A stretch of DNA of 64,000 bases, from NCBI GenBank assembly GCA_963585895.1, contig OY757915.1, positions 88,119,747 through 88,183,746 on the forward strand, given 5' to 3'. Below are positions 1-11,660 of this stretch, one piece after another. Position 1 is the first letter of the stretch. Each line of letters begins with the position of its first letter. Below the pieces are notes generated by a model. It searched no databases. It worked only from the letters and a program-made list of their open reading frames with translations, and was not told where the DNA came from. Source of the DNA: Sepioteuthis lessoniana. Lineage: Eukaryota; Mollusca; Cephalopoda; Myopsida; Loliginidae. The position numbers and the translations under genes were made by a program.

Positions 1-21
1 TTAAAAGACTTTTTTGCATAT

Positions 22-440
22 TTAGGTGAAGCAAGGCGAATGCGACCACGAGAAGATAGACTCAGCCTTGAAGTAATGCGAATGCGACCACGAAATGTAG
101 GATTCAGCCTTGGGGAGACCCCCTCTGAGGGTGGGTTCCTGAGAGCTTTGCAGAACGAACTGATTATTTATCATCCGTCCCACCACCGGACGAATATAGC
201 ACAAGGCCGTTTTAAGATGGGTATGGTCGCAGGGCAAAGCCCACACACGTCCGGCATTGCCAAAAATAACTTCGGCCCTGTCGGCATTCCCCTTATTAGG
301 GGCGCCTCTGGCGCCAGGCAATAAACCCCCCGGAGATTGCCCCCTGAGGAACTCCAAGGCACACACGGCAGAACGGCCCAGAGGTGAAACGGCTTACCGA
401 ATGCGACCCAACAACTGGAGAGGAAAGGTCGTAAACACCT
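22..440 (-). repeat. GC-rich repeat H, copy 1
   Basis: A GC- and CpG-rich block unlike its AT-rich flank. Its core (about 279-327, read on the - strand as GGTTTATTGCC then GGCGCC, GGGGCGCC and GGGGAATGCCGACAG) recurs at 31309-31358 and 45247-45290. The - strand is open for 114 codons (366-22). The last codons come from a 42-bp direct repeat at about 38-117, each unit carrying GCGAATGCGACCACGA and CAGCCTTG. The reading frame does not resemble a known protein, and the other copies do not keep it. Best described as a dispersed repeat of unknown class. Confidence 0.6.
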
Positions 441-460
441 AGCAGGAGCCTTGTTTATAT

Positions 461-2190
461 AAAGGGAACGCTATGTCACACTGCTGGGCTACGCAAATAT
501 AAAGTTCGTCGATTAAAATTAGTTGGGAAAGTAAAGTCCTTCTTTCGCCTGATATAGACTACCAAAGATAATTCACTCCATTTTAATAAAGTTACTTTTA
601 GAAGATGTGTTCAGGTCAGGGTCGGTCATAAAAGGCTTCGTCATTTCCGGCCGTACCCGGATGTAATTTTTCCAATGAGTGTGAACGGTTCGCGACAAAC
701 GTGAAAAGTAAACCATGTTCAAACTTAAAAGACAGCCCTACTAGCTCCCTCATAATGAAATACTAATAAGAAAGAGGTAACCAACCAAAGTGTTGTTTTA
801 TTAAACCATTCTTGAAAGGAAATTTGGAAGTCCTCTTGATCCTATAAGTGAGAGATAAAAGATCTAAAAAAATCAAAAGTAGATACTCATAGCCGAGCCG
901 GCAAATGCAGACGGTCATAAACCAGGCAGAAATACAGAAGGCCAAATATAATTCATTGAGAAGAATTCTGTCGCCAATCTTTCTCACGTTACCAACTTTA
1001 TGGGATATAAAAAAGAGAAATTTCTTTACGAATCAACTACATTTTCATGCGATCTTTTGAAAGAGAATTTGGATATCATCTTATCGTAGCCAACTGGCTA
1101 CTCATATTAGGGATCCTTCTTTTTAAAAAAAAAAAAAAAAAATGCAACATAATCTATGCCGTCAGTAGCAGGATTTTTCGCCGTAAACGTAAGCGGACCC
1201 TTGTATCAACACAAGACATCATTACCCGTGTTTATAGAATATGAAATCCTATACTTTACAACTAATAGGTGTAGCACAAACAAGTTAGAAACGCACACTC
1301 ATAAAGCGGGTCAAAATCACAAAAGCAGTGTTTTCCCTTACATCCGCACAGTTGAACTCCAAAATGAACTTGTCATCTGCACGATTTCCTGTGCTGAAAT
1401 AAAAACTTTCATTTGGACCCGGTCACGTGATCAGGAGATCTATTTATTCCTGTTTTTGGCGGTAACAATCACACACCAAGCGACCGAACATGCGAGAACT
1501 ACACAACAAAAATACAGCAAACAACCAGACATACGAGAACTCCACACACAACTGTAAATGACCAACCATGCGAGAGCTCGACAAGACTTCTCCATAGCAA
1601 AGACGATACACACTGACGGCAATATCGATATTCTAACACCAAGAAAAATTCAATTTCGTTACCATGACGAAAAACCATGTTCTTAGTCGTGCCGAAAGTA
1701 AGTTTACCATTTTTATCTCCACTTATTTTCTTATGGAACCGCCTCAATAAGACTTCACATGTCTCCACACACACACACACACATTCAGTCGGTAGTCAAA
1801 CGTACTCCGCTAATATGTATGCTTCACTCACATGCGTACGTACACACATTTACCTAACTTCTAAGAGAATTGATGAACTTTGAATTTTGGTTGCTTACGG
1901 GCGCAATACATCAAGCACTAAAAAAAAAGTTTGTAAAACGCAAATGTTAATATGTATATAAATGTTTAACTATTTCAATCTGGTTTTCCTCTTATCGTTT
2001 CTCCACGTTGTTTTTTTTTATAAGTTTATATAATATTTGTGAACAGGATACTCAGATATTTTAATCCGAATAGACTGACCCCAGAAGTTCGTCAGTGAGT
2101 GAAATCTTCTGTTACCAATCAGAGGCTGTTTTCGAGAAAAATTAATTCTGCAAACCGTGTCGAAAATATTTCCGAATAGTTGAGCATAAG
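461..2190. other. Unassigned AT-rich stretch with short repeats
   Basis: No supported gene. Contains an A17 run (about 1125-1141), a TCACGTGA E-box palindrome (1423-1430), a three-unit imperfect tandem repeat of about 41 bp built around CATRCGAGAACT (about 1485-1585), and a (CA) run (1765-1782). A 133-codon open frame at 1156-1557 crosses the tandem repeat and has no protein character. Confidence 0.4.
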
Positions 2191-2194
2191 TTGA

Positions 2195-2417
2195 GGACAA
2201 CCGTAGTCGAGGGCTCCCTTTTCCATTAGCTACTACACCGTAGTAGGAGAGACCCTAACTCCATTCTCTGGATTGCTCCACATTACCTTATAATGCTGAG
2301 TGCTAAGCAAGGCGAAATCAAGTACCATTTTTTCTAGTATTTGGTATGACCCTACCTGGGATTGAACCTCGATCTATCGGACCATTGGCGAACACTATCC
2401 ATTAAGCCAATAGCCCG
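2195..2417 (-). repeat. SINE-A copy 1
   Basis: tRNA-derived SINE read on the - strand. The RNA polymerase III B-box (consensus GGTTCAATCCC in better copies) lies near its right end, followed by the body ending GTCGCCAACTTTAC. The head resembles the T-arm half of tRNA-Asp (GGAGACCGGGGTTC). This copy is diverged. Confidence 0.8.
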
Positions 2418-2475
2418 TTGAGCATAGCGAGTGCTATTTGCTGATTTCTCTTTGCGGTATAATTTGCTTCATTCC

Positions 2476-2720
2476 TAACGGTTAGAGTATTCGCCATTGG
2501 CCCAGGAGACCGGGGTTCAATCCCAAGTCGAGTCATACCAAAAACTCAAAAAATGGTACTTGATGCTTCCTTGCTTAATACTTAGCATTATAAGATATGG
2601 ATCGAGGGTAAAGTGGAGCAATCCAGGGAAAGGAGTAGCGCCCTTCCCTACACTTCAGTGTAGTAGCTATTGAAAAGGGAGCCTTCGGGTCACCCTCGAC
2701 TATGGTCGCCAACTTTACTT
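2476..2720 (+). repeat. SINE-A copy 2
   Basis: Near full-length copy. The A-box-like GGTTAGAGTATTCGCC is followed by the B-box GGTTCAATCCC and the body through GTGTAGTAGCTATTGAAAAG to AACTTTACTTA. It lies 58 bp from copy 1 and is divergent from it (head to head). Confidence 0.85.
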
Positions 2721-2729
2721 ACTTTATCA

Positions 2730-4890
2730 CACATAAAGAGAAGCTTCCTCTCCGGGATCAGACACGTGCAAACTCAGCAAATAGACAACCCAACTCTGTT
2801 ACAAAACCAACTTTCACTGACGGCTAGAATTGAGAAAGCAGCTGGCCTTTGGTCTGAGAGGAAGAGAGTTATTTGAGCTCTTTTCACTGGTACCAGCATA
2901 CATCGATCACACGCCTCTTCCCGTCCACAAGCAGCAGACGCCAAGGTCCAGCCTTTTCACCAGCAGCAGTAGTCCAGCTTTCCAGCTTCACAATCCTTTT
3001 CAGGTTTAAACCACAAAAGTTTTTTGCAGTTCTTTTCAGGGTTAACTCAAACGGTCCTTTTCAGAATTATAAGTCTTACTTCCACGACTCAGTCCTTTTA
3101 AGGACTTTGGCAAGTCTTATCTCATTAATACCACCTGGACGATGACGTAGCAGCTAACCAGATGCAATGGACACTCGGTACAAAGGACCAGTCCACAAGC
3201 AGATGGCACTGTTCAGATTATCGTTGACCCTTCGAAACTAACATTGACCAAACCCCCGGTAAACTGCTGAATCAACAACCAGGAAATCGATCTTCCTGCT
3301 TCTGCAACCCAACACGTCCGACTCTCCGACTGTCTACAGATACCTGGCGACGCAGTTACAACTACGACCACCCCAGAGCATCAAGACTTGTTCCAGATCT
3401 TTTAGACACCGCTGTCGCCGAGAAATTTTAGACAGCCGAGTCTAAACTTTCAACACAGGGTTGACTTTATACTATCGCAATTTTATTTAGTCAAGAAAAC
3501 TGGACACTAGTACCAATAATAAAATTACAAAGAATATGAATCCAAAAATGAAATAAAATAAGGGGAGAGAGATCATTGTTTACAATTCAAAGTAACTTAT
3601 TATGACAAAAGGAAGGTCACTCCAGGCAGTTGCATAGGTGTCCCAATGCAAATATGACAAGTAGCTCACAAACACAAAAAAAGAAGTAAAAAAAAGAAAC
3701 TATAAAAATCTTTCACCTACTACTACACTTACAAAACAGAGGAAGAAGCCTCTACTTCTTCCTTCCTGCTAAACAAGGGTTCGCACGTGAATGTTTCTTT
3801 TTTCTTTTCTTTTAATAAAAAGCCACTCTCTATCTTTCTTTCTTCTGCGAGACAATGTCTTTAATAATGTTCTTTTTTTTTCTTTTTCTCTTTCTTTGTC
3901 GACCGTCTTTCCTCTCCATAGAGCAAGTAATGGCGTCTGAGACTTGTGAAGTTGTTAGAGTCAACTGAAGTCGTAATTCTTTTTCTTAGAAAAACAATTC
4001 CTCTAAAATATAAATTCATGTTGTAGAAACCTTCTTTTTTCGGCTTCTTTCTTTCTTTTCTTTTCTTTTTAGCTTGAGCTGTAGAAACCTATTTCCTTCG
4101 GTTTCTTTCTTTCTTTCTTTTCTCTTCTTTTTCAGCCTGCGCTAAATTTGAATTCCCTTTTGAAATTCTGAACGTAATACAAAATCCTTCTGGTGGATTT
4201 AAATTCTCATCTCTTTTCTTTTCTTTTTAGCTTTCAAGCCCTCTTTGAATCCCCTTCAGGAATTCTGAAAGAAACACTAAATCCTTCAAGTGAACTTAAT
4301 TCTTGTTACTCAGCTCCATTTGAGTTGAGGAGTAAAAAAAAAAAAAAAACGCAGCCTAATTTTAAGGCCTACTGTTTCCAACTGACTATGGTTGATTTCG
4401 GCAGGTAACACCAAGGGCAACAGCACTCCCTCTCCAGAGACCCAAGTAAATCAGATCAAAGCTCCGCTGTCACACACGAATTTTCACCGAACACAAAAGC
4501 TAACCAGCACTAAAAGAAAGACAATACAAAATAGGCCCAAAGTTGACCCAAAATTGTAGGCGCTCCATTCAATAAACCCATTTGCTGATAAAATTTCCAC
4601 AATACTAATGCATGGACTTTATCCAACAGCATAGACTCTACCCAAAAAATTTCATTTATCATTCACTAAATAAAATCTTTTGTATTTTAAACTTACCGTC
4701 TTGGGTTTGTTATCTCTTTACTTAGTCCGTGTCACATCACTTGATTTTTATAAATGTTTACGGGGTCGACGTATTCATCGGACTTACAATCATGTAAAAT
4801 CCATGTTTATGTTTAAAGGAGAGAAATTTAATTTTCAAGGGAGACAATAAATAGTTGTCATCCTTGGATTTGAGACGGTGTCTGTTGGAC
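2730..4890. other. Unassigned; CT-rich tract with imperfect tandem repeat
   Basis: 2740-3480 is moderately GC-rich unique sequence with no recognised coding frame. 3780-4330 is polypyrimidine-rich. Within it, two pairs of imperfect direct repeats are visible: GTAGAAACCT...CGGTTTC-TTTC units at about 4024-4130, and GAATTC-TGAAA...AAATCCTTC units at about 4150-4300. No gene supported. Confidence 0.4.
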
Positions 4891-4914
4891 ACCTCGTGGT
4901 TATATAAGAATCCC

Positions 4915-5182
4915 AAGTGCTTATGACATAACAATTATCATTGTACAAAATAGACACGGCGACCCGAGTTCAATTCCTAGACGAGTCTATTTGCATTTCA
5001 CATAGTGCTAACACTCTTGGGAAAGGTCTACATCCAACTATTCTCCCTCCTGCTATGGGTGAATAGTGAGACAGCCAGAGCTCTTTAACATTGGTACAGC
5101 AACTGGTCTATGGGAAAGAAAACTCTGCTTAGAAATTGACGCGTCGAATTCTGCTTGTGTTGAGGGGTTGGGTAAATACACA
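4915..5182 (+). repeat. SINE-B copy 1
   Basis: tRNA-like head with B-box GAGTTCAATTCC, then the SINE-B core (CTCTTGGGAAAGG ... GCTATGGGTGAATAGTG) and the 3' part (CAACTGGTCTATGG ... GGGGTTGGGTAAATAC). Confidence 0.75.
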
Positions 5183-5555
5183 CATGAGAATCTAAGAATT
5201 TATCTTAATCTATTTTTTTCTGTTGTTTGAATAGTAGAGACGTGCTTTTTTTTTTTTTTTATCTCTGACCAGTAGAGACTTTGTTTCCTCTCCCGGCGAT
5301 GCATATTGTCTGTTGTCTTGTCATTGAAACATAAAGTTCACATAGCTATAAACATTCAACTCAAGTAAGACTTTTTATACTCTTTTCATATACTGCTTGT
5401 TCATCGAATGATATATGCATATTTTATCTGTTGTAATACGTTTGTGTATTTTTGTCATTGCTTCTTGTATGAATATTCTGTGTAAATGAGAATACTTTGG
5501 TTTACCTTCCGTTTATTCAATATTAGTATATTATTGGATATACTAATACTAATAC

Positions 5556-5832
5556 TGGCGTTCGTGGTATAATGGTTACCGTCGTTGGAAATCAACGCAG
5601 TGACCTCAAATCCTGGTCGAGGATCTTTGCATTTCACATATCGCTAATACTCTTGGTAAAGACATGAATCCAACTATTCTTCCTCAAGCTATAGGTTGAT
5701 AGTTGGGAAGACTGGGCTTTTTAACCTTGCTATGGCAACTGATCTAGGAGAAGGAAAACTCTAAATACAAACCAATTAAACTCCGCTTAAAATTCAAACT
5801 GCTTGTGTGAAGGGGTTAGTAAATATACATAA
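5556..5832 (+). repeat. SINE-B copy 2
   Basis: The head GTGGTATAATGGTTACCGTC is strikingly tRNA-like. The B-box region is CCTCAAATCCTGG, followed by the core CTCTTGGTAAAGACATGAAT and the tail GGGGTTAGTAAATATACA. It is too diverged in the acceptor-stem region to be a working tRNA gene. Confidence 0.75.
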
Positions 5833-6147
5833 TTCTGGATTTTCGTGACTGAAGATACGACTTGATTCCTTCCCTAGCACCCACCACACAAATAAAGGAT
5901 ATATAATCTCTTCTCATCTCAATTTGTAACTATTGAATTCGTCTACTGCCAAGGTTTTAATCAATCTCACTATTTCCACATATCTTTAGACTTCTACATT
6001 TTTTGCGCCTTTTTTTTTATATTGGGAAAATCCCAATACAGTCAAGATAGCATCATTTTATAAGTTTCTCAGTTATGCATACGTTATTGTCTAAATTTTA
6101 AAATCTAAAAACTTAAACATTCAGCCGATGTCCAAACACTGAAGTCC

Positions 6148-6790
6148 CCTGGACTGTAGAATTCACCGACTGCTTCTCTGCAGAGAGGTAAAACTCCTCT
6201 GACCAGTGTTCTGGATATGACACTAAACAATCTTATCGTAAGGCTCCAGTAATGCTGGAGCTTTGGGGAATGTGGAATACCTCTTCATTGCCATCGCTCC
6301 CAGCTCCACTCTGGCTCGGAGTGGAAGCACCTGATGTAGTCCTATCTATTAGTCAAATAGAACTGTTTGACATTTAAACTGAGAGCAAACAAATGATTTA
6401 TGCTATATTGAGTTGTTTGAAATATAATTGTTTGATCATTTAACTGTGTGTAAACAAATGACTGATGTTTTATTGAATTGTTAGTGATACATAGCAATAC
6501 TTGGAATCACTTACCTGTATGCAAACGAATGAGTAACGTTGAAGAGAATTACTAGTGTTAAATAGCATTACTTGAAACTCTTTAATTATGTGCCTAAATT
6601 GAATTATTGGTATTTGATAGCAATACTTGGAACCATTTTATTGTGTGCAAATGAATGAATAGTGTCGAAGAGAATTATTATTGTTTAATAGCAATACTTA
6701 AAACCACTTCATTGTGTGAAAACAAACGATTGATATCGAATAGAATTATTTGTGTTGTGTACGTGCAAAAAACCTTGAGGCGATAATATT
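6148..6790 (+). repeat. Element C copy 1
   Basis: Head (CTGTAGAATTCACCGACTGC, GGATATGACACTAAAC), middle (CTTCATTGCCATCGCTCCCA, CTATTAGTCAAATAGAACTG) and an internal minisatellite of about 70-bp units (AATTATT...TTAATAGCAATACTT...CATTGTGTG). Its 3' end abuts the LINE fragment at about 6790. Confidence 0.7.
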
Positions 6791-7885
6791 ATTTGTCGAC
6801 TTTACTAAGGCCTTTGACTTCATTCAGTGAGAAAAGATGGAACAAATTCTACTCGCCTACAGCCTACCAAAAGAAATCGTCGCAGCCATAATGATGCTCT
6901 ATAGAAACACAAAAAGTAAAAGTCCGTTTTCCGGATGGAGACACAGACTACTTCGACATTGTAGCAGGTGTACTGCAAGGAGACACACTAGCCCCATACC
7001 TCTTTATCATCTGTCTAGACTGCGTACTTAGAACATCTATCGATAAAATCAAAGAAAACGCTTTCAAGCTAACGAAAGAAAGAAGCAGAAGGTACCCCGC
7101 AAAAACAATTACCGACGCCAACTTCGCCGATGACATAGCGCTTCTGGCAAATGCACCTGCCCAAGCCGAAACCCAGCTACATAGTCTGGAACGAGCCGCT
7201 GCAGGCATCGACCTCCATGTCAATGCACACAAAACGGAATATACGTGCTTTAATCAAACAGGCGACATCTCCATACTAAACGGTAGCTCTCTGAAACTAG
7301 TTGACAAGTTCACCTACCTAGGAAGCATTGTCTCATCAACCGAGACAGATATCGACACGTGACTAGTAAAGGCATGGACAGTTAACGATAGGCTATCGGT
7401 CATATGAAAGTCACACCTGACCGATAAAATGAAGCGCAGTTTCTTCCAAGCAGTAGTCGTGTCGACACTGCTATATGGATGCACTATATGGACACTAACT
7501 AAACGAATGGAGGAAAAGCTTCATGGCAACTACACAAGAATGCTGACAGCAATTTTGAACAAGTCCTGGAAGTAACATCCCACAAAACAGCAGCTGTATG
7601 GCCACCAACCACACATCACGAAAACTATCAAAATTAGACGAACCAGACATGCGGGACACTGCTGGAGAAGTAGGGACGAGCTCATAAGTGATGTACTCCT
7701 ATGGACCTCTTCACATGGACGAGCAAAGACAGGACGACCAGCTCGAACCTACATACAGCAGCTCTGTGCCGATACAGGATGTGGCCCTGAAGACCAACCG
7801 GAAGCAAAGGACAATAGGGAGGGGTGGCGAGTGAGGGTCAGGGATATCTGTGCTGATGGCGCGACATGATGATAATGATGAACTG
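6790..7885 (+). mobile_element. Non-LTR retrotransposon relic (reverse transcriptase, 5' truncated)
   Basis: Encodes the C-terminal two thirds of a reverse transcriptase. In order: VDFTKAFD (6795-6818), GVLQGDTLAPYLF (about 6967-7005), the catalytic FADD (7123-7134), LGSIVSS and LLYGCTIWTLTKR, and then a conserved C-terminal segment including HAGHCWRS and GRPARTYIQQLC. At least four in-frame stops (6828, 7360, 7405, 7573) and a frameshift near 6920 show it is dead. It ends in GATGATGATAATGATG, a short-repeat 3' terminus. It is 5'-truncated within the RT, as is usual for LINE copies. The clade is uncertain (RTE/jockey-like by feel). Related pieces lie at 11655, 38722 and 43180. Confidence 0.85.
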
Positions 7886-8065
7886 TGTAGAAACAATAGC
7901 AATACTAGTGTGCAAACAAATTAGTTCTAATTTTAAAATGAAATTACCAATCTATGTATGCCATATGCAAGATGCGACAGAAAATCAATTTTTAAATGAA
8001 GTACATTTTTTTTTTATTCAGAGTTTTTCTTCTCCTAGACTGGTTGCTTGATCAAAGCTAAATAA
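7886..8065. repeat. Element C remnant and SINE-B tail (-)
   Basis: 7886-7925 resembles the element C minisatellite (AACTGTGTAGAAACAATAGC, AGTGTGCAAACAAATTAG), as if the LINE had split a C copy. 7985-8065 is the 3' half of a SINE-B on the - strand (complement of CTAGACTGGTTGCTTGATCA). Confidence 0.4.
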
Positions 8066-8312
8066 CCCAATTTACCCTACTATTTACTCATTGCTCGTGT
8101 ATTATAATTGCGGAGGGATTTTTTTTATATTATCATTTTTCGTTTTATATATCTTGCCTTTTGGTTTAGTTAGGCTGAGAACCTTTCCCTAGTGCATGGG
8201 TTAGTTAGGTGCACACATTGAGTGCTGGTGTTCACGCGCGCGCGGGGTGGATGTGACAATCAGAGATGTCACAATAAAAACCCCAGATAGGAAATACGGC
8301 CGGGGACGTGAA

Positions 8313-8330
8313 TGACGTCATGCCCGGAAG
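8313..8330. promoter_or_regulatory. CRE palindrome followed by ETS site; promoter-like block
   Basis: TGACGTCA (8313-8320), the CREB/ATF palindrome, is followed at once by CCGGAAG (8324-8330), an ETS/GABP-type site. The block sits in a locally GC- and CpG-richer stretch (about 8230-8480) that also contains a perfect 7-bp inverted repeat, GGTCTCG/CGAGACC, near 8430. CRE plus ETS is common in animal housekeeping promoters, often bidirectional. The nearest coding candidate downstream is the exon at 9579. Function is inferred. Confidence 0.4.
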
Positions 8331-8559
8331 CGCTGAGGATTTTGGAATTTGAAAAAAAACAGTTAGTTAAGATTTAAACTCCGAACGAAAGAGTTAAGAT
8401 CCGAGTCTAGAGGAAGGCAGTCAATTTTTGGTCTCGTCTCGGCGAGACCAGTTGGGGTCTACGAAATGTGCCGCGCGTTTGTTGAAGAAATTGTGTTTCT
8501 CTCTCCTCATGTCGAAAAACCTTAAACTCAAAAAAGGTCATAAAAAGTTTCGTACCTGA

Positions 8560-9560
8560 ACCAATTTCGTGTTTTTCGGATTCCTATACGCGTATGAACA
8601 TATGAACGTTTTTTACATATTCGTATCTTGGTCGTATATTTTTGGACTTATATGGATATGCTACTCTCGGTGGGTGTAGGGTAGAGAACAGATTGCTTCA
8701 TGCCTTTCCCGAGCGTTTACCTTCCTTGTGACGGTTTTTATACAGGTTCTCTTACAAGCCTCCGTAGAAAAAATATTGTCCAATGAAAAACCACAAAATG
8801 AACCCATAGAGGGAGACTAAAAAGGTATTATTTTGATAAAAGACTTTTAAAAAAATCTAATCAGTCAAATTTATTTCAGTATTTTAACCTTAATTAACAA
8901 AATCCCACTTAGCTGAAGTGAGTGTAATAATTTAATCAACTAATGTCAATTTTAAACGTCTAAGAAATCGTTTAACCTGATTTTTTTCTTCTCTTTTATT
9001 TACTTCATCCTTAAAAGATCAACAGGAAGGTTGATATGCCGTTGAAACAAAAGAAACCAAACCAAGATCAAAAGATTAAACTACGAAAATGAATTTTAAA
9101 AATGCCTCGTATTGTTCTTTATTCTAACTTTTTTGAACTTTAAAGATAAAGCGTCTTTTCTAGCAAATAAACAAACCTTTACAAAAAGGGAAAAAAGTAA
9201 ACAAAATCTATTTTTCCGAGGAATTATCTATAAAAAATGTAAAAATGATTCACCTGCACCTTCATTAAGTGAGTCAAACTAACAAAATGATTAAGGAAAG
9301 TTGGTTTATGACAACAAAACTATAATAAAAAAAATACTTGTCTTCAGAATTAAAAAAAATATTTTTTTAAAGAAACTTCATCTTTTATTGCTTAGAATTC
9401 AAAATGAAACTATTAAAATCCAATAATCAATCGATATTGCGGGAAATTTTTAAAAAATTACGGCCCTTAAACAGGTGTGTGTTTTTGGACATCCCGATAT
9501 TTTGACTATATGATCTAATAGATCTAATAGTATTACTAAATTAAAAGCAGTCATTTTACT
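8560..9560. other. Unassigned AT-rich stretch
   Basis: No gene supported. Contains a lone SINE-D/element C 3' tail (GGTTGATATGCCGTTGAAAC, about 9028-9047). Confidence 0.4.
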
Positions 9561-9578
9561 TTTTGTTCTTATCAACAG

Positions 9579-9695
9579 GATGAACGAGGGGTCACTATCA
9601 TTGGCCTGTGCTTATGTTACTGAGTGGCTTAAAAACACCATCCTGGACTTGGCTAGCCGAATTCAAAGTGTTGCAGAAAAACTTATTGTTAAAAA
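9579..9695 (+). CDS. Orphan internal exon candidate, unknown protein
   Basis: Bounded by a strong acceptor (TTGTTCTTATCAACAG ending 9578) and a consensus donor (AAAAA/GTAAGT at 9696). Only one of the three frames is open. It gives 38 codons beginning with Met at the second base (M-N-E-G-S-L-S-L) and continuing as an amphipathic helix-like stretch that includes EWLKNTILDLASRIQSVAEK. It is clearly GC-richer than its flanks. If the Met is the start, an upstream non-coding exon is implied, and the CRE/ETS block 1.25 kb upstream could be its promoter. The exon ends with two bases of a codon. I do not recognise the protein, and the exon cannot belong to the kinesin gene, whose start codon is 18.5 kb downstream with an upstream stop. 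Confidence 0.4.
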
Positions 9696-9699
9696 GTAA

Positions 9700-10507
9700 G
9701 TCGTCAATAGAAAAAGTTTGGGAAGCTCTGGTTTTCAAACACAATCAAATAATTGACAATGTCATTCTTCCTTCCTTCTTCTTCCCTTCCTTCATTTATT
9801 TATTTATATCACACCCAGATTCCCTTTGTTTATCTCATACTGCACACGTAAATATGATGCTGCTGATGAGACACATTAGGTATCAGATGAGCAGCACATT
9901 AGTATATGCATATGACCTTTTCGTTTTTCAAATGTCAACTTCTATGCTTTTATGCAGCATGTTAGGGTAAGCGTAAAATTTTCAAATAGAAGAGAAAAAG
10001 AATACAAAAAAAAAAGCATAAAATATTTTCAGAAGGCTTCCCCTATCCCTCTCCCCCCACAAAATAAATTCCATGTAGTTGTGCGCAGATCATTTTCAGC
10101 TCTTAATATAAGAAACAAATATTTTATCTGAAATATTTGCTAACCAGTTGAAGTATCCGTCTACGCCGGGTAAGACATAAAGGAAAAGATTTATGGGGGT
10201 TTTCTTCATTTTTTTTTTTTTTTTTTAATGAGATGCACAAAAAAGATTTTTCGATTTGAATATTTTTATTTTGTCTGGATCGTTCGTCCAAAGTAAGCAA
10301 AAATACTGTGTAATTAATCTGTATCTCCAGCTTGAAGAATTACCAATAAAACTAATTGATAATGTTTAATTAAATGAAAATATTTCTCAAAGACAAACAA
10401 AATACGGATTTATTTTTATCTGTTGTAACGAATAATGCCGAGATGCTTGCTCCTTGTGTCCTCTGACAAAAGCAAATCGTTTTCCTTCTCTCTTTCTCTC
10501 TCTCTCA

Positions 10508-10538
<31 letters not shown>

Positions 10539-11030
10539 TCACGCACACACACGCGTATATGCTCAACCAAGTGTCACTCGCATTCTGGTTATCGTCCAAA
10601 GATCGTTGAATAAAGACTAGCATCTGTCGCTTTGAAGACTTTATGTACATGAAAACTCATGCAATTTCATAACTGGTTGTAAAATGAAGAATCGAACTCG
10701 TGCAGGCACACGACTCACATTACAAATGGCCACTTCTACGGAGGACATATGGATCAGCGTGTTCTTTTTGCTTCAGATAAGCGAAACTCGTCACATTAAT
10801 TAACCAATTTATTCATTTGTTGTTGTTGTTTTTGTTTGTTTTTTAGTTTGAACTTTCAAATTCTGTATTATTATTTGATTGAAACTACTAATTTGCTTGT
10901 AAAAGCCGACTTAGGAATTAAATAACCCTCCAAAGGGTTAACGTAGAAAAACAAGTAACCAACTATACACGCTAAAATTAACTTTGGTGTAGTATGCTTT
11001 TCTTTCTTTTTTTCTTTCTTTCTTTTTACT
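9700..11030. other. Unassigned; CT/CA microsatellite
   Basis: A (CT)n then (CA)n compound microsatellite at 10487-10555 produces shadow reading frames on both strands. T16 run near 10210. A tRNA-like fragment on the - strand (B-box GAGTTCGATTC, complement at about 10690-10705) is too weak to name. No gene supported. Confidence 0.4.
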
Positions 11031-11034
11031 AAGG

Positions 11035-11660
11035 TAATTGTGAGGATTATCTCCTCTTGTTCTGACGTTGCGAATCCAGCCCTTGCCGATACGTCTAGTT
11101 CCGCCTGAGAATTTTCGCCAACATTCAATTCCTCGGCTCTGCTTGTCAATCCGAGATAACTGTTACCATTCGCCACGTTGTGTATTTTGATCCGAATGAC
11201 AGTGTTTTAGCTACCTCAGATCGTTTCCGCTGTGAGAGTCAGTCCAATTTTGGCTGGAATCCACGCCGAAATAAAATCGCTGCTGGGTGAGAGATTGTAC
11301 CTGTCGCGGTTCACGAAAGCACAGAAGAAGAAGAAGAAGAAGAAGAAAAACAACGCTTTCGGTTTTTGTATCATACAAAGTTCTCAAAGCTATAGTTTTT
11401 ATCTAACTATATATGCATTTAAAGAAGTGTGTAGAATACAGAAAAGAAAGAAAGAAAAAGGTCTTACGAAACTTATTCGTTCGTTCGGAAATGTGACAGA
11501 TCAAACAGAAGGTGTAAGGGATGCAACTATCGTTTCTTGGTTATCTTAATAAAAAGTATTTGTTCGTCTCGGCTTTTGCTTCGAACTCTCAGTTCTAGAC
11601 GAATCTTGACTTCGCCCGAAATTCTATGACTATTCTTGGATGGGTTCTGCACTGATGGGT
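11035..11660 (+). repeat. Repeat E copy 1
   Basis: About 600 bp closely matched to 13960-14545. Shared landmarks in order: CTGACGT...GAATCCAG, TTTGATCCGAAT, AGTGTTTTAGCTA, GGCTGGAATCCACGCCGAA, CGAAACTTATTCGTTCGTT, TTTCTTGGTTATCTTAA and GGATGGGTTCTGCACTGA. This copy carries an AAG-rich expansion (11322-11350). No protein is recognised in it. Confidence 0.75.

Noticed and set aside
1156..1557. 133-codon open frame on the + strand
   Set aside because: Crosses a degenerate 41-bp tandem repeat, has no motif, and one or two frames of this length are expected by chance.
5556..5625. Possible genuine tRNA gene (GTGGTATAATGGTTACC...)
   Set aside because: Acceptor and anticodon stems do not close, and the sequence continues into a full SINE-B body.
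10435..10650. Open frames on both strands
   Set aside because: Produced by the (CT)n(CA)n microsatellite.
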